NCBI GenBank assembly: GCA_964580055.1
Contig: CAZOJI010000015.1
Coordinates: 20,371-84,370 of the forward strand
Length of the DNA stretch: 64,000 nucleotides
Direction of reading: 5' to 3'
Source: JBDGYW01 sp964580055
Lineage (GTDB): Bacteria; Gemmatimonadota; Gemmatimonadetes; Gemmatimonadales; GWC2-71-9
The notes under the pieces: generated by a model
Told to the model about the DNA's origin: nothing
The model's database searches: none
What the model saw: the letters and a program-made list of their open reading frames with translations, nothing else
In this document: one piece after another, positions 54,263-63,308 of the stretch
Numbering within the stretch: the stretch's first letter is position 1
How the letters are laid out: each line of letters opens with the position of its first letter
Translations under genes and position numbers: made by a program

Positions 54263-55028
54263 TCAGAAGCCGAACTCTACGCTGAACTTCAGAGTCTTCT
54301 GCGCGGTAGTGGCAAATCCGTTGCGGCCTTCGATGTCGTAATCGAGTAGAATCGCCGATCTGTTTTCGAGCCGGTAGGCTACACCGGCAATCACCCGCTT
54401 GCGCGGGTCACCCTCGATTACCCGAGTGTCATCGAACTGATCATAACGCCCAAACAGACTTACTCTCCTATGGGCAAAGCGCCATTCTCCGAACACGGTA
54501 TCCCTCGTCAATTGTGCCGCCAAGAAGCGAGAACAATGTGAAGCCGTAGTCACCAGAGTTGAATATCCCATTCCTCTCCAGAAACATCGTACCCTGCACG
54601 CGGTAAAGGTTGACATGTTCCTCATAGTCAAGCCACGGCCGATGCACTAGACCGAACTCGATGTGCGGGCGGGTCAGGATCCAAAGATCGTCCAGTGAGA
54701 GGTCCACGAAACAGTACTTGAGCCGCACCTCCAGATCGCCCTCGCCGTCGCCCTCGCGATCTATGGACACGTCCGGGGTTATACGCCCACTCAGGCGTTC
54801 GGACAACTGGTGCCTAACGATGATGTAACCCCTATCGACCCCGAAATGGCTGAAGTTCTTGCTACCTGATTGGCCAACTCGGAAGTTCATGTACCACTTG
54901 CCGCCGACGGTCGTGGAATTCACTTCTTGGCCACTATCCTTCGCGGGTTGGGCCGGTGTCTGCGGCGAGGCAGCGGCAGTTAACGCCGCGGCCAACACCG
55001 CAGGAATGGTCGATGTGACGACTTTCAT
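54263..55028 (-). pseudogene. phosphate-selective-type porin (OprO/OprP-like), frameshifted and shortened
   Basis: Two overlapping minus-strand frames together read as one short porin. The N-terminal frame (55028 to ~54510) has a signal peptide (LAAALTAAASPQ), then KWYMNFRVGQSGSKNFSHFGVDRGYI, an internal HRPWLDYEEHVN and GTIDEGYR. The C-terminal frame (~54530 to 54263) has FGEWRFAHRRVSLFGRYDQFDD and ends in the aromatic FSVEFGF typical of barrel closure. The frames meet at about 54495-54530. Relatives have roughly 80-100 extra residues between these points, so a frame-shifting internal deletion is likely, or an assembly error. It lies in the same direction as and downstream of phoU. Confidence 0.65.
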
Positions 55029-55432
55029 GGGATCTCCCGGGGGGTTCTCTGGTACAGCGATCCCAGGGATTGTCTCGGAGTGTACGCACAGAACGTCAAT
55101 CGCCGAGTGCCCTGGTCAGGGCACCGGCTCCGACGCGCCAAGGTTGCTCTGACACTCACCAACTACATTCGTATGTCGCTCGTATGTCGCTGCTGAGCGT
55201 ACCTCGACCGATGCGGCGCAACAACCGACGGCGCACGCCTATTTCGTTTTGGGTATGTGCGGACCTTCCCCCTGGATCCGCGACAAACCTAATCGGTTGG
55301 TCTGGAAATCGAAATCTGAAAGAGCGTGCTGTAGCGCATTGTTTCCGAATATGCTGCGGTTCACTCAGTTTGCTTCTGTACCGCTTGGGCCGGAAGCCCA
55401 CCTTTCATGGGAACTGCGGATCTCGTTGGCCC
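55029..55432. other. intergenic region between phoU and porin remnant
   Basis: 404 bp upstream of the porin start on the minus strand. I saw no additional gene, nor a recognisable Pho box or terminator. A promoter for the porin is expected here. Confidence 0.5.
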
Positions 55433-56122
55433 TCAATGGCCGAAGCGCTCCTGTATTGCGTCCTCATCGTAGTAGTCCAACTTGTGCAGAGGCATCACGA
55501 CGCTCGACAGCACGTTCAGCACATGACCACCAATGCGTTTGTAGCATCTTGTTCCAGTGGCGACTACCGCCACCGTTGCAGAATCGTGCGCACTCTGAGC
55601 AACCTTCGTCAAAAGCACGTCGCAGCGGCGCGCAAATTCCTGCCCCTGGCGAATCAACTCCAGCGCTTGTTCCTTGTCACCCTGCTCAAATACTGTCGCC
55701 AGCAGTTCAAACGAACTCTCCACGCCGTTGCGGATTTCCCGCAGCTCTGCAGCGAGATCGTCTTCGGGAAGACGCCCCGAGAGGACCCCGCGGACTTCAC
55801 AAAGATTCTTCGCATGGTCTCCGATGCGTTCGACGTCCTTGACAAGGCTGATCAGGAGCAGGCAATAAGGCAGATCCGCCGAGTTGCCCTTGACTGAAAG
55901 GTGTGCGGCAACCTGCTCGCGGATCTTCATCCGCAGGGCGTTAACCTGAACATCTTCATTTCGAACGCGTGCGCAAATATCCGGCAGCCCCTTGCCTTCA
56001 AAGAAAGCATCACCAACGTCAAGGGTCTGTTGCCTCGTGACACGGAGCATCTCTGCAAAACTATTGCCCATCTCGCGCAGTGGTTCGACCGAAATGATCA
56101 AGCTGATAAGCTCGCGGAGCAT
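55433..56122 (-). CDS. phoU: PhoU-domain phosphate regulatory protein
   Basis: A 229-residue protein with two three-helix PhoU units. Metal/acidic signatures are LVKDVERIGDHAKNLCEV (~93-110) and the equivalent near the end YKRIGGHVLNVLSS. PhoU proteins restrain phosphate uptake and PhoR signalling, and some are metal-binding. No pst transport or phoR genes are near. The region beginning at ATG 56122 is divergent from the GAK-type operon, whose third gene also carries a PhoU domain. The symbol follows the domain and does not prove the classical PhoU function. Confidence 0.82.
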   Translation of the reverse strand: MLRELISLIISVEPLREMGNSFAEMLRVTRQQTLDVGDAFFEGKGLPDICARVRNEDVQVNALRMKIREQVAAHLSVKGNSADLPYCLLLISLVKDVERIGDHAKNLCEVRGVLSGRLPEDDLAAELREIRNGVESSFELLATVFEQGDKEQALELIRQGQEFARRCDVLLTKVAQSAHDSATVAVVATGTRCYKRIGGHVLNVLSSVVMPLHKLDYYDEDAIQERFGH

Positions 56123-56874
56123 CTGGACCTGCCTAGTTCAGCATAATGTTTGGAAGTGCAAAATGTCGAACAGCGACTAGACCATGGGGACCTCGTGAAC
56201 TCGAACCGACTTCCGGGAGCGAGATCCCTTTGCCGTCAACCAAACCGCAATAGTCATTACACGCCTGCCGCACACGCTGCATCTCCCAGATGAGAGACTA
56301 CGGACGCCTGTTCCAATTTTGAACGGAAAACCTTGCCGCGGGGGATGGGACCTACTCCGCAAGCGATTCGGTAGCGACGCGGTTATCGCACTTGATTCCA
56401 CCGCTGCGGCGGCTATGAAAGCTACGATCTCGGAACAACGGCAGTTCTTACCAAGGCCCGAGAGAGCACCGTCTACACTCTGGGTTGAATCGTCGGCCGG
56501 AGATCCCCAACCAACCGGCGCAGCGTAGCAAGAATGATGGTCCGCGATTTTGACAGGTCGCCTCGCTGCTGTGTGCTTACATGAGGAATGGGAATCTGTT
56601 TTGGCGACATAGGAAGGGGCAAGGTAGCCGCAAAACCGTTACAATTTTGATACAATTGTGTACCCATTCAGAATATTACGATTCCCCCGTGCGGTATCGT
56701 ACGGAAAACACGGCGGGGTGCCGGCTTTGCCCAGGGTATTCGAGTACTGAGGCCTTTACGTATCTGTCCCGAAGCTCTTAATTCTACGCCCCGATCCAGC
56801 CGTGCATTGCATCTCTGCATCGCACTCGGCACCTCGGACGAGGGACCGAGTTATTTCAGCGACGGAGGAGGATA
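56123..56874. other. 752-bp divergent control region between phoU and the GAK-type operon
   Basis: The longest non-coding stretch of the window. Short frames occur but none has a convincing ribosome site plus family signal. It contains an AT-rich patch at 56641-56680 with a putative promoter (separate entry). A long 5' leader for the operon, about 190 nt, would follow from that promoter. Confidence 0.55.
56641..56676 (+). promoter_or_regulatory. putative promoter and palindrome upstream of the GAK-type operon
   Basis: TTGATA (56647-56652) and GAATAT (56671-56676) are spaced by 18 bp and fit a weak sigma-70 promoter. An inverted repeat ACAATT-N7-AATTGT (56641-56659) overlaps the -35 box, as a regulator site would. 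Supported only by pattern. Confidence 0.35.
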
Positions 56875-58041
56875 ATGGGACTTGCACCTGAGAAGAACCA
56901 ACCGCGGCAACTAGACCTGGCGGCTCTCGCACGCGAGCCGACCGCGGAGGACGTGAAGATCTTCGAGGGCTTGATCTCGACCGACCTCACGGATGAGCAG
57001 ATCGAGGAACTGGCGAACCCATCCAATGTGTACCCGAAGCAGTTCAACGTGGTTGGCATCCATTGGCATCCCGAGCACATTCCGCTCGAGATTGTGCGGC
57101 GACGTATCGATGCAATGTTCCCGGGACGGCAGGATGAACTGATAATCCCCACGCAACACAACGAGCTAATGACCTTCGGCAAGTTCACGGGCGCCGAGAT
57201 CGACTGCTACAGCCCAAGCTTCCATACTAAGGTACAGTTACTCCTGCATTTCACTAACGAAAGGTTGGTCAATCGCGGAGACGTGTTCAAGGCGATGGTA
57301 GCGCACACGGCCAAATACCGAGCCAGCCAGCTTTTCGAATTCATCGAATCGGTGCTCGAACCCACATTCGAGCACAGGGTGCGCGAAGCGGCGAATCGCA
57401 CCGGCGCAGACGAACATGTAGTGGAGTTCACACGCATACATGTGCGCAGGCTGAAGGCGCTGATCGACCGCTACGACACGTCGATTCCGCCCATGATGGT
57501 CAAGAACAAGCTCGTGCGTAACTACTTCGACGCGCTGCGTGATCAGCATGCCGAGCAGCTCATCCAGCGGGCGCAGGAGCTGCTCAGGGCCATCAAGAAG
57601 AACGTAAAGCGTGACTTCTCCCTGGACTACTTCTACGAAACTGACGAGTTCATCGAAGAGGCGCGAGGACTGGGCGCGTGCATTACGATTCCTCACCCGG
57701 AGCAGTTCTGGCCCATCCTCTTGGACGGACTCGACATAGACGCCATAGAGGTTTGGAATCCGCAGTCGTCGCGATACACGCAGTTCCTAATCGACGTGGT
57801 GAACCGGGAGAACCGCACGGCCAGATCCGGTGAGCGCCGGGTCTTGATTTCCATGGGAGACGACTGCCATTTGGGGGAGAAGGTTCGCGACCCCCGCCGG
57901 CAGGATCCGGAGAAGGCGGGGAGAGATGTCGGGCTCCAGCCGCCATGGGACGATCTCGCCATAAGAAAGCGTCTGATCGCAGCAAATACCAGCCGCGCGA
58001 TATTCATCGAGGAATATAGAGCAAGACTCGAGAATGCTTGA
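56875..58041 (+). CDS. PHP-like phosphoesterase/hydrolase, first gene of the GAK-type operon
   Basis: A 388-residue soluble protein with a very strong GGAGGAGG site before ATG 56875. It has the metal-ligand pattern of PHP phosphoesterases: GIHWHPEHIP (H63, H65, H68), PTQHNE (H95), later TIPHPEQFWPILLDGL followed by DAIEVWNPQS, and GDDCHLGEK near the C-terminus. The mid-part is a long helical insertion (~120-250). PHP proteins remove phosphoryl groups or phosphodiesters using two or three metals. A role as the phosphatase counterpart to the kinases encoded downstream is an inference. The next gene starts 24 bp later. Confidence 0.7.
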   Translation: MGLAPEKNQPRQLDLAALAREPTAEDVKIFEGLISTDLTDEQIEELANPSNVYPKQFNVVGIHWHPEHIPLEIVRRRIDAMFPGRQDELIIPTQHNELMTFGKFTGAEIDCYSPSFHTKVQLLLHFTNERLVNRGDVFKAMVAHTAKYRASQLFEFIESVLEPTFEHRVREAANRTGADEHVVEFTRIHVRRLKALIDRYDTSIPPMMVKNKLVRNYFDALRDQHAEQLIQRAQELLRAIKKNVKRDFSLDYFYETDEFIEEARGLGACITIPHPEQFWPILLDGLDIDAIEVWNPQSSRYTQFLIDVVNRENRTARSGERRVLISMGDDCHLGEKVRDPRRQDPEKAGRDVGLQPPWDDLAIRKRLIAANTSRAIFIEEYRARLENA

Positions 58042-58065
58042 ACGAGGTTCAGATAGGAAGGCGCC

Positions 58066-58359
58066 ATGACCAAGGCAAAAGCACCGAGCGAGTTCGACTA
58101 TGACGCACTGCAGGATTCCGAGTCCATCGGGAAGTACCTGGACGCGTTGAGTAAGGGTTTTGATGCGGGGCAGCTGCTGTTCTGTGCTGGAAAGCGCGAG
58201 ATGCTGCTGCGGCCTCAAGGTCTGTTGAAGTTCACCGTTAGCGCGAAGCGAAAGGATGGGCAGGTGAAGCTCAGCCTGGATGTGTCCTGGAAGGAGCGCA
58301 AGCGAACCAGAAGCGAAGAGAAGCTCGTGATCCGATCGAACGGGACGGAGGAAGCGTAG
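58066..58359 (+). CDS. amphi-Trp domain protein 1
   Basis: A 97-residue protein with AGGAAGG before the ATG. Residues 18-85 show the alternating hydrophobic-polar beta pattern ending in a W (LLFCAGKREMLLRPQGLLKF, then KLSLDVSWKERKR), which matches the amphi-Trp domain named in GAK-associated families. The domain function is unknown. The tail is basic and charged. It lies between the PHP-like and the PhoU-APH genes, so expression in the same transcript is certain in layout. Confidence 0.75.
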   Translation: MTKAKAPSEFDYDALQDSESIGKYLDALSKGFDAGQLLFCAGKREMLLRPQGLLKFTVSAKRKDGQVKLSLDVSWKERKRTRSEEKLVIRSNGTEEA

Positions 58360-58362
58360 AAA

Positions 58363-60009
58363 GTGCTGCGCTACGGCGGGCTGGACAAGAACTTCCGGTT
58401 TCTCGTGCTGGAAGTGGGAAAGCAGGTAGAACGGGCTCACCGGCTCTTGGGCAACCCGGACCAGGCGCTAATGCACCAGATAAGAAACCGTGATGACTAC
58501 ATCGATCATCTGCACTCCACGGTCGGGAAGAAGTGTTACGGTTACCTGAGAAGGTACGGGAACCTCAAGAAGACTACCGTGGACCAGATCCGGTCGATTG
58601 GCCTCATCACGGCCAACCTGGAACGTATTGCCGATTTCGCCGTCAACATCAGCCGACAGACTTCTCATCTAAGCGACCCGATCTTCATGGAGAGGTATGA
58701 CTACCACTCCTTCTTCAAGGTGATCTACGAAGCACTCGATCTGGTGGTCGACGCGGTGCAGGACAATGAGGTTTCGAAAGCCATGCAGATCTGCGAGGCG
58801 GAGTTGGAGCTCGACAAGCTCTATCGCGCCAAGTTCAGCCGCATTCTGGCGGAGATGACCGGCGGCGCAGACCCGCCGAACCTGGTCACGTCGCTCTTCA
58901 TCTTCCACTACCTGGAGCGCATGGGCGATTGCCTGCTGAACATAGGTGAGGCGGTCATACTCTCGCGCATGGGCGAGAAATTGAAGATCCGTCAGTTCCA
59001 GGCGTTGCGAGAAGCTACGGCCAACATACGGCGAACCGAGGGACTGCCGGAGGAAGTCATATTCGAAGGCATCACCGGCACCCACAGCGGCTGTCAGATC
59101 GGCAAGGTAACCGGCACGAAGAAGCAGGCCCCCGAGCCGGAAGAGGTCATATACAAGGAGGGAGAGCTCGAGAAGATTCAAAGGGAAAAGGAACAGATAG
59201 AGCGTTGGAATGAGCTGGTGCCCGGCTTACCCCCCAAGATCGTGGACTACAGGGAAGACGGTAACTCGGCGGCTTTGCTCATCGAGTTCCTGGAAGGCAG
59301 CAACCTCCAGGAGCTCCTCATCAATCCCCGAACGGCGCGCACCGACCAGGTTCTCAAGGTGCTGCAAAACACGGTGATGGAGATCTGGACGCGAACCCGT
59401 CAGGACGGAAACGCCAAAAGCGGCCTGATGAAGGATCTGCTGAAGCGCATTGACGACGTGTTCAAGGTGCATCCCCATTTCAGGGGCGAGCGCAAGCAGA
59501 TCGGGGGAATCGAGATACCCGACTTCACCGAACTATTGAAGCGCAACCGGGATCTCGACGACAGCCTGTCGGCACCGTTTACTGTGTTCGCGCATGGCGA
59601 TTTCAACCTGGACAACATCATCTACAACTCTTCGAGAAGACGCATCCATTTCGTCGACCTCCACCGCTCGGGACAGATGGACTACGTTAGAGATGTTTCG
59701 GTCTTCATTGTCTCCAACTTCCGGTTGCCGGTATTCGATACCAAGGTGCGCGACCGGCTCAACACAAACATCGCCAGTTTCTACCACCTCGCGAAATCGT
59801 TCGCGACCGATTCGGGCGATGAGACATTCGAGGCCCGCCTTTCTCTGGGGCTGGTGCGTTCCTTCGCCACCAGCACTCGGTTCGAATTGAACCGAGCCTT
59901 CGCGGAGGAAATGCTGTCCCGCTCAGCATACCTTCTCGGTCTGCTGGACAAGCATAAGAGCACGGACTGGAAGGAATTCAAGGTTCCAGACGAGGTGTTG
60001 TTCTACTGA
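58363..60009 (+). CDS. PhoU-aminoglycoside-phosphotransferase-like fusion protein
   Basis: A 548-residue fusion starting at GTG 58363 (GGAGGAA upstream). Residues ~5-215 form a PhoU-type unit pair with NLERIADFAVNIS (85-97) and LERMGDCLLNIGEAV (184-198). A charged linker (~225-280) leads to a protein-kinase-like APH/choline-kinase fold (~285-548) with VFAHGDFNLDN (H411, D413, N418: catalytic Brenner-type HxD....N) and HFVDLHRSG (D432, metal-binding). Thus a phosphate-signalling domain is joined to a small-molecule or protein kinase. The stop overlaps the ATP-grasp start by one base (TGATG). Confidence 0.85.
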   Translation: MLRYGGLDKNFRFLVLEVGKQVERAHRLLGNPDQALMHQIRNRDDYIDHLHSTVGKKCYGYLRRYGNLKKTTVDQIRSIGLITANLERIADFAVNISRQTSHLSDPIFMERYDYHSFFKVIYEALDLVVDAVQDNEVSKAMQICEAELELDKLYRAKFSRILAEMTGGADPPNLVTSLFIFHYLERMGDCLLNIGEAVILSRMGEKLKIRQFQALREATANIRRTEGLPEEVIFEGITGTHSGCQIGKVTGTKKQAPEPEEVIYKEGELEKIQREKEQIERWNELVPGLPPKIVDYREDGNSAALLIEFLEGSNLQELLINPRTARTDQVLKVLQNTVMEIWTRTRQDGNAKSGLMKDLLKRIDDVFKVHPHFRGERKQIGGIEIPDFTELLKRNRDLDDSLSAPFTVFAHGDFNLDNIIYNSSRRRIHFVDLHRSGQMDYVRDVSVFIVSNFRLPVFDTKVRDRLNTNIASFYHLAKSFATDSGDETFEARLSLGLVRSFATSTRFELNRAFAEEMLSRSAYLLGLLDKHKSTDWKEFKVPDEVLFY

Positions 60010-60920
60010 TGAATCAAGCAGCACAAAACCAAGCGGCCGCACCGAGGATTGGGGTGGTGGGTTTGCCGGGTGGTTGGTCGTCCGAACGTCTGGCCGACGC
60101 CGTCGAAAGTAAAACGGGGTACAGGTGCGTCATAGATCTCGCGAGATCGCGGATGGGCCTGAACAGCGGTAGCGTCTACTTCGAGGATCAAGACCTCACA
60201 CGCCTCGACGGGATACTCATCAAGAAGATCGCCCGCGAATATCGTCCGGAACATCTGGATCGTCTCGAGTTACTGCGTTTCGTGGCTTCACGGGGTGTGC
60301 CTATCTGGTCGCGACCCGAGAGCATCATCGGGGTTCTCAATCGACTCACCTGCACTGTGACTCTGCATAGCCGCCATATTCCGATGCCCCCCACCGTCGT
60401 CACCGAAGATGTCGATGTGGCACACTCTGCTGTGAGAGAATTCGGGCGAGCGGTATTCAAACCCCTGTTTTCGTCGAAGGCTCGCGGCATGCGCGTCATC
60501 GAGGCCGGCCCGACCGCTCTCGATGAAATCGAAGAGTTCAAGGATGCCGGCAACATCGTTTTGTACATCCAAAAGATGATCGATCTCAAAGGACGCGATC
60601 TCGCCGTGACATTTCTGGGTGGAGAATACCTTGGCTCGTACGCGCGGGTTGCGAACAACGACTCTTGGAACACCACGACGCGCACCGGCGGCAAGTATCA
60701 GCGCTGTGATCCATCACCCGAAATCGTCGAGCTGGCGCGGCGCGCTCAGGCGCCTTTTGACCTGGACCTGACATCTGTGGACATCGCCGAGTGCGAGGGA
60801 GGGCCGTATGTATTCGAGGTGTCCGCGTTCGGCGGCTTCAGGGGATTGTTGGAAGCTTGCGGCGTGGATGCGGCGGCCAAATACGTTGACTACGCTCTCG
60901 CAAGGTTATCCCATGAGTGA
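60009..60920 (+). CDS. GAK-system ATP-grasp ligase
   Basis: A 303-residue ATP-grasp enzyme of RimK/LysX-like shape: a pre-ATP region (~15-110), the ATP lysine in AVFKPLFSSKARG (K151), LYIQKMIDLKGRDLAV (~185-200), TTRTGGKYQ, and the metal-binding carboxylates in YVFEVSAFGGFRGL (E270). Such enzymes join a carboxylate to an amine through an acyl phosphate. It matches the ATP-grasp family described as part of the GAK system, whose substrate is unknown. It begins at the previous stop and its own stop overlaps the next start by 8 bp. Confidence 0.87.
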   Translation: MNQAAQNQAAAPRIGVVGLPGGWSSERLADAVESKTGYRCVIDLARSRMGLNSGSVYFEDQDLTRLDGILIKKIAREYRPEHLDRLELLRFVASRGVPIWSRPESIIGVLNRLTCTVTLHSRHIPMPPTVVTEDVDVAHSAVREFGRAVFKPLFSSKARGMRVIEAGPTALDEIEEFKDAGNIVLYIQKMIDLKGRDLAVTFLGGEYLGSYARVANNDSWNTTTRTGGKYQRCDPSPEIVELARRAQAPFDLDLTSVDIAECEGGPYVFEVSAFGGFRGLLEACGVDAAAKYVDYALARLSHE

Positions 60921-62016
60921 GCGTCCCGACGGCATAAATGCGGTTCAGGACGAGTTGATCCGCAAGAACTCGGTCGAGCATAGACTGGATCTGATCTTTC
61001 CCGGATGTGTCATCACGATCGACACCAACAGCCCGGGCCTTCTCGAGAAACTCACACACTACTTTGCGGAGTTCGTCTCACCGCCCGTGCAGGCCCCTGA
61101 CATACGCATCCTGGCCATCGAGGCCGCCGAGCCGGATTTCGACCTAGGCTACAGAGTCAAACAGCCCGATCCGGGGAAGACCAGGATCAAGGAGGAGTTT
61201 GTCGATTTCCCGGACGGTAGGATAGTCCGCAAGCGGTTGACCGGAATGCATTTCCTCTTCGGGGGAGACAAGCACGTCGCGTACGGTCCCTGCGAGGCAA
61301 ACGACAACCAGGTAGTGAACTTCGTCAACAACAGATACATCCAGCACAAACTGAACCGTGGATACCTCCTGGGCCACGCCGCAGCAGTCTCACAAGACGG
61401 GAGAGGGATCGCATTGGCGGGTTTCTCCGGCGCGGGCAAATCGACGCTGGCCCTGCAACTCTTGGCGCGCGGGCTGCTCTTTGTCAGCAATGACCGTCTC
61501 CTCGTAAGACGCGACGGTGAGCGACTCGAGATGCTGGGAGTGGCGAAGTATCCGAGGGTGAACCCCGGTACCGTGCTCAACAACCCCTTTCTCGCTCCCG
61601 TGATACCGCCGGACGAGCGAGTGGAACTGGAGCAGATGCCTGCGGAGTCGCTGTGGGATCTCGAGCAGAAGTACGATGTGTTCCTCGACAAGTGTTTCGG
61701 GCGCGGCAGGTTCAATCTGAACGCCAATATGGACGGCCTGGTGATTCTCAACTGGAAGCGCAATGCGCAGCCGCTAGAGATCCGCGAGGTGAAGCTCGAA
61801 GAGAGAGACGACCTATTGGGGGCCTTCAAGAAGGCTGTTGGCCTATTCTTCGAGCCGGAGGACGGAGTCCCGGCGCCTGATCTCTCTCCCTCCGAGTATC
61901 TGGAAGCACTGAACGGCTGTCCGGTATTCGAGTTCACGGGAGGCGTGCAGTTCGAGTCCGCGACGGAATCATGCCTGCGCTTTCTGAACAACGGTCAAAT
62001 GACGGATGGTGTCTGA
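60913..62016 (+). CDS. HprK-related kinase B (GAK system)
   Basis: A 367-residue P-loop kinase. ATG 60913 overlaps the previous gene by 8 bp. The Walker A motif is at 170-178 (GFSGAGKST) and a Walker-B-like FVSNDRLLV at ~190-198, preceded by YLLGHAAAV (151-159), the H-bearing segment found in HPr kinases. An N-terminal ~140-residue domain has no catalytic marks. Classical HPr kinase/phosphorylase phosphorylates a serine of HPr; no HPr gene is seen here, so the target is unknown and could be a protein or metabolite of this system. Confidence 0.87.
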   Translation: MSERPDGINAVQDELIRKNSVEHRLDLIFPGCVITIDTNSPGLLEKLTHYFAEFVSPPVQAPDIRILAIEAAEPDFDLGYRVKQPDPGKTRIKEEFVDFPDGRIVRKRLTGMHFLFGGDKHVAYGPCEANDNQVVNFVNNRYIQHKLNRGYLLGHAAAVSQDGRGIALAGFSGAGKSTLALQLLARGLLFVSNDRLLVRRDGERLEMLGVAKYPRVNPGTVLNNPFLAPVIPPDERVELEQMPAESLWDLEQKYDVFLDKCFGRGRFNLNANMDGLVILNWKRNAQPLEIREVKLEERDDLLGAFKKAVGLFFEPEDGVPAPDLSPSEYLEALNGCPVFEFTGGVQFESATESCLRFLNNGQMTDGV

Positions 62017-62019
62017 GCG

Positions 62020-63213
62020 ATGGCTACCGAGATCTTCGTCACTCGTCGCGCGCTGCTGCCCGATCCGGATCGGTTGGCCAGATACAGTCGCGACCCGGAG
62101 AATGGGCCCAGGCTGCTTTTCTTCGGTGGTGGAACAGCACTGCGGGACGTGAGCCGCCATTTGGTTCGCTACACGCACAACTCCATTCACCTGCTGACTC
62201 CCTTCGACTCCGGTGGCAGCTCCGCTCATCTCAGAAAGGCGTTTCGAATGTTGGCGGTGGGCGATCTGCGCAATCGACTGATGGCGTTGGCGGACCACAC
62301 CGTGCACGGACAACCCCAAATATTCGAGTTGTTCGCTTTCAGGTTTCCACGGGACGGCGATTCGAAGGCGTTGCTCGAGAGGTTGCGGCGCATGGCGGAG
62401 GGCACCGATCCTCTTGTCGCTGCGGTGGAAGATCCCATGCGGAAGATCATTCGCAACCACCTCAGACTGTTTCTAGAGCAGATGCCCGACTCGTTCGATC
62501 TGAAAGGAGCGAACATCGGGAACCTGATCCTGACGGGTGGATACCTCAACCAGAAACGACACATCGACCCGGTGGTGTTCCTGTTCTCGAAACTGGTCGA
62601 GGTTCGCGGAGTAGTGAGACCCGTGGCGAGCAGTGACCTGCATCTAGCCACGGAACTCGATAACGGCAACGTTCTCGTTGGCCAGCACCTCTTGACCGGA
62701 AGAGGCGAAAACGCCATCGAGTTTCCGGTCCGTCGCGTCTTTCTGACCAAGCGGATACGCCGCCCTGGACCGGTGAATCTGGAGCTGCGCGGCAAGGTGC
62801 GTGATCTATTACGAAGTGCAGAGGCGATCTGCTACCCGATGGGGTCGTTCTACTCGAGCCTGATCGCGAGCTTGCTGCCACACGGAATCGGTGAGACGAT
62901 AGCTGATCTGAGAGTTCCCAAGGTGTATGTCCCAAACAGGGGTGAAGATCCGGAGCAGTTGGGTTTGTCGCTGAGCGGAGCGGTCGAGGTGCTCCTCGAG
63001 TACCTGCGCGCTGGCTGTCGCGGCAAAGTGGAAGTGTCGGACTTGTTGCAGTATGTTCTCCTCGACGTTCGGGGTGGCGGGTACCGCCGACGAGAGATCG
63101 ATGCCGTTCGAAAGCTTGGCGTTGAAGTCGTGGACGTTTCGTTGATCACTCAGGCAAGCCAACCGTATTGGGATGCCGATCGGTTGAGCGAGGTCTTGGT
63201 TTCACTCGTATGA
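62020..63213 (+). CDS. CofD-related protein of the GAK system
   Basis: A 397-residue protein 3 bp after the kinase. It has the CofD/YvcK fold marks: LLFFGGGTALRD (32-43), LTPFDSGGSSAHLRKAF (59-75), GDLRNRLMALAD (81-92) and GANIGNLILTGGYL (~170). CofD transfers a phospholactyl group in F420 synthesis and YvcK binds UDP-sugars; neither role can be taken over here without evidence. F420 genes are absent from the window. Its stop at 63213 overlaps a possible ATGA start for the last small protein. Confidence 0.85.
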   Translation: MATEIFVTRRALLPDPDRLARYSRDPENGPRLLFFGGGTALRDVSRHLVRYTHNSIHLLTPFDSGGSSAHLRKAFRMLAVGDLRNRLMALADHTVHGQPQIFELFAFRFPRDGDSKALLERLRRMAEGTDPLVAAVEDPMRKIIRNHLRLFLEQMPDSFDLKGANIGNLILTGGYLNQKRHIDPVVFLFSKLVEVRGVVRPVASSDLHLATELDNGNVLVGQHLLTGRGENAIEFPVRRVFLTKRIRRPGPVNLELRGKVRDLLRSAEAICYPMGSFYSSLIASLLPHGIGETIADLRVPKVYVPNRGEDPEQLGLSLSGAVEVLLEYLRAGCRGKVEVSDLLQYVLLDVRGGGYRRREIDAVRKLGVEVVDVSLITQASQPYWDADRLSEVLVSLV

Positions 63214-63308
63214 TTGACGTGGCTGCCGAGTGGGGCGAACAAGACAACGCGAAGAATGACAGTTTCATGCCGGGTAGCACAGCTTTTCCTCGAGTAAGGA
63301 GCAAAGCG

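Noticed and set aside
55249..55842. 197-codon plus-strand frame crossing the phoU 3' region
   Set aside because: Mostly antisense to phoU, arginine/serine-rich, with no motif.
60009..63213. F420 biosynthesis suggested by CofD-like and ATP-grasp genes
   Set aside because: No other F420 genes (CofC, CofE, CofG/H) are in the window, and the CofD-like and ATP-grasp proteins fit the GAK-related families better.
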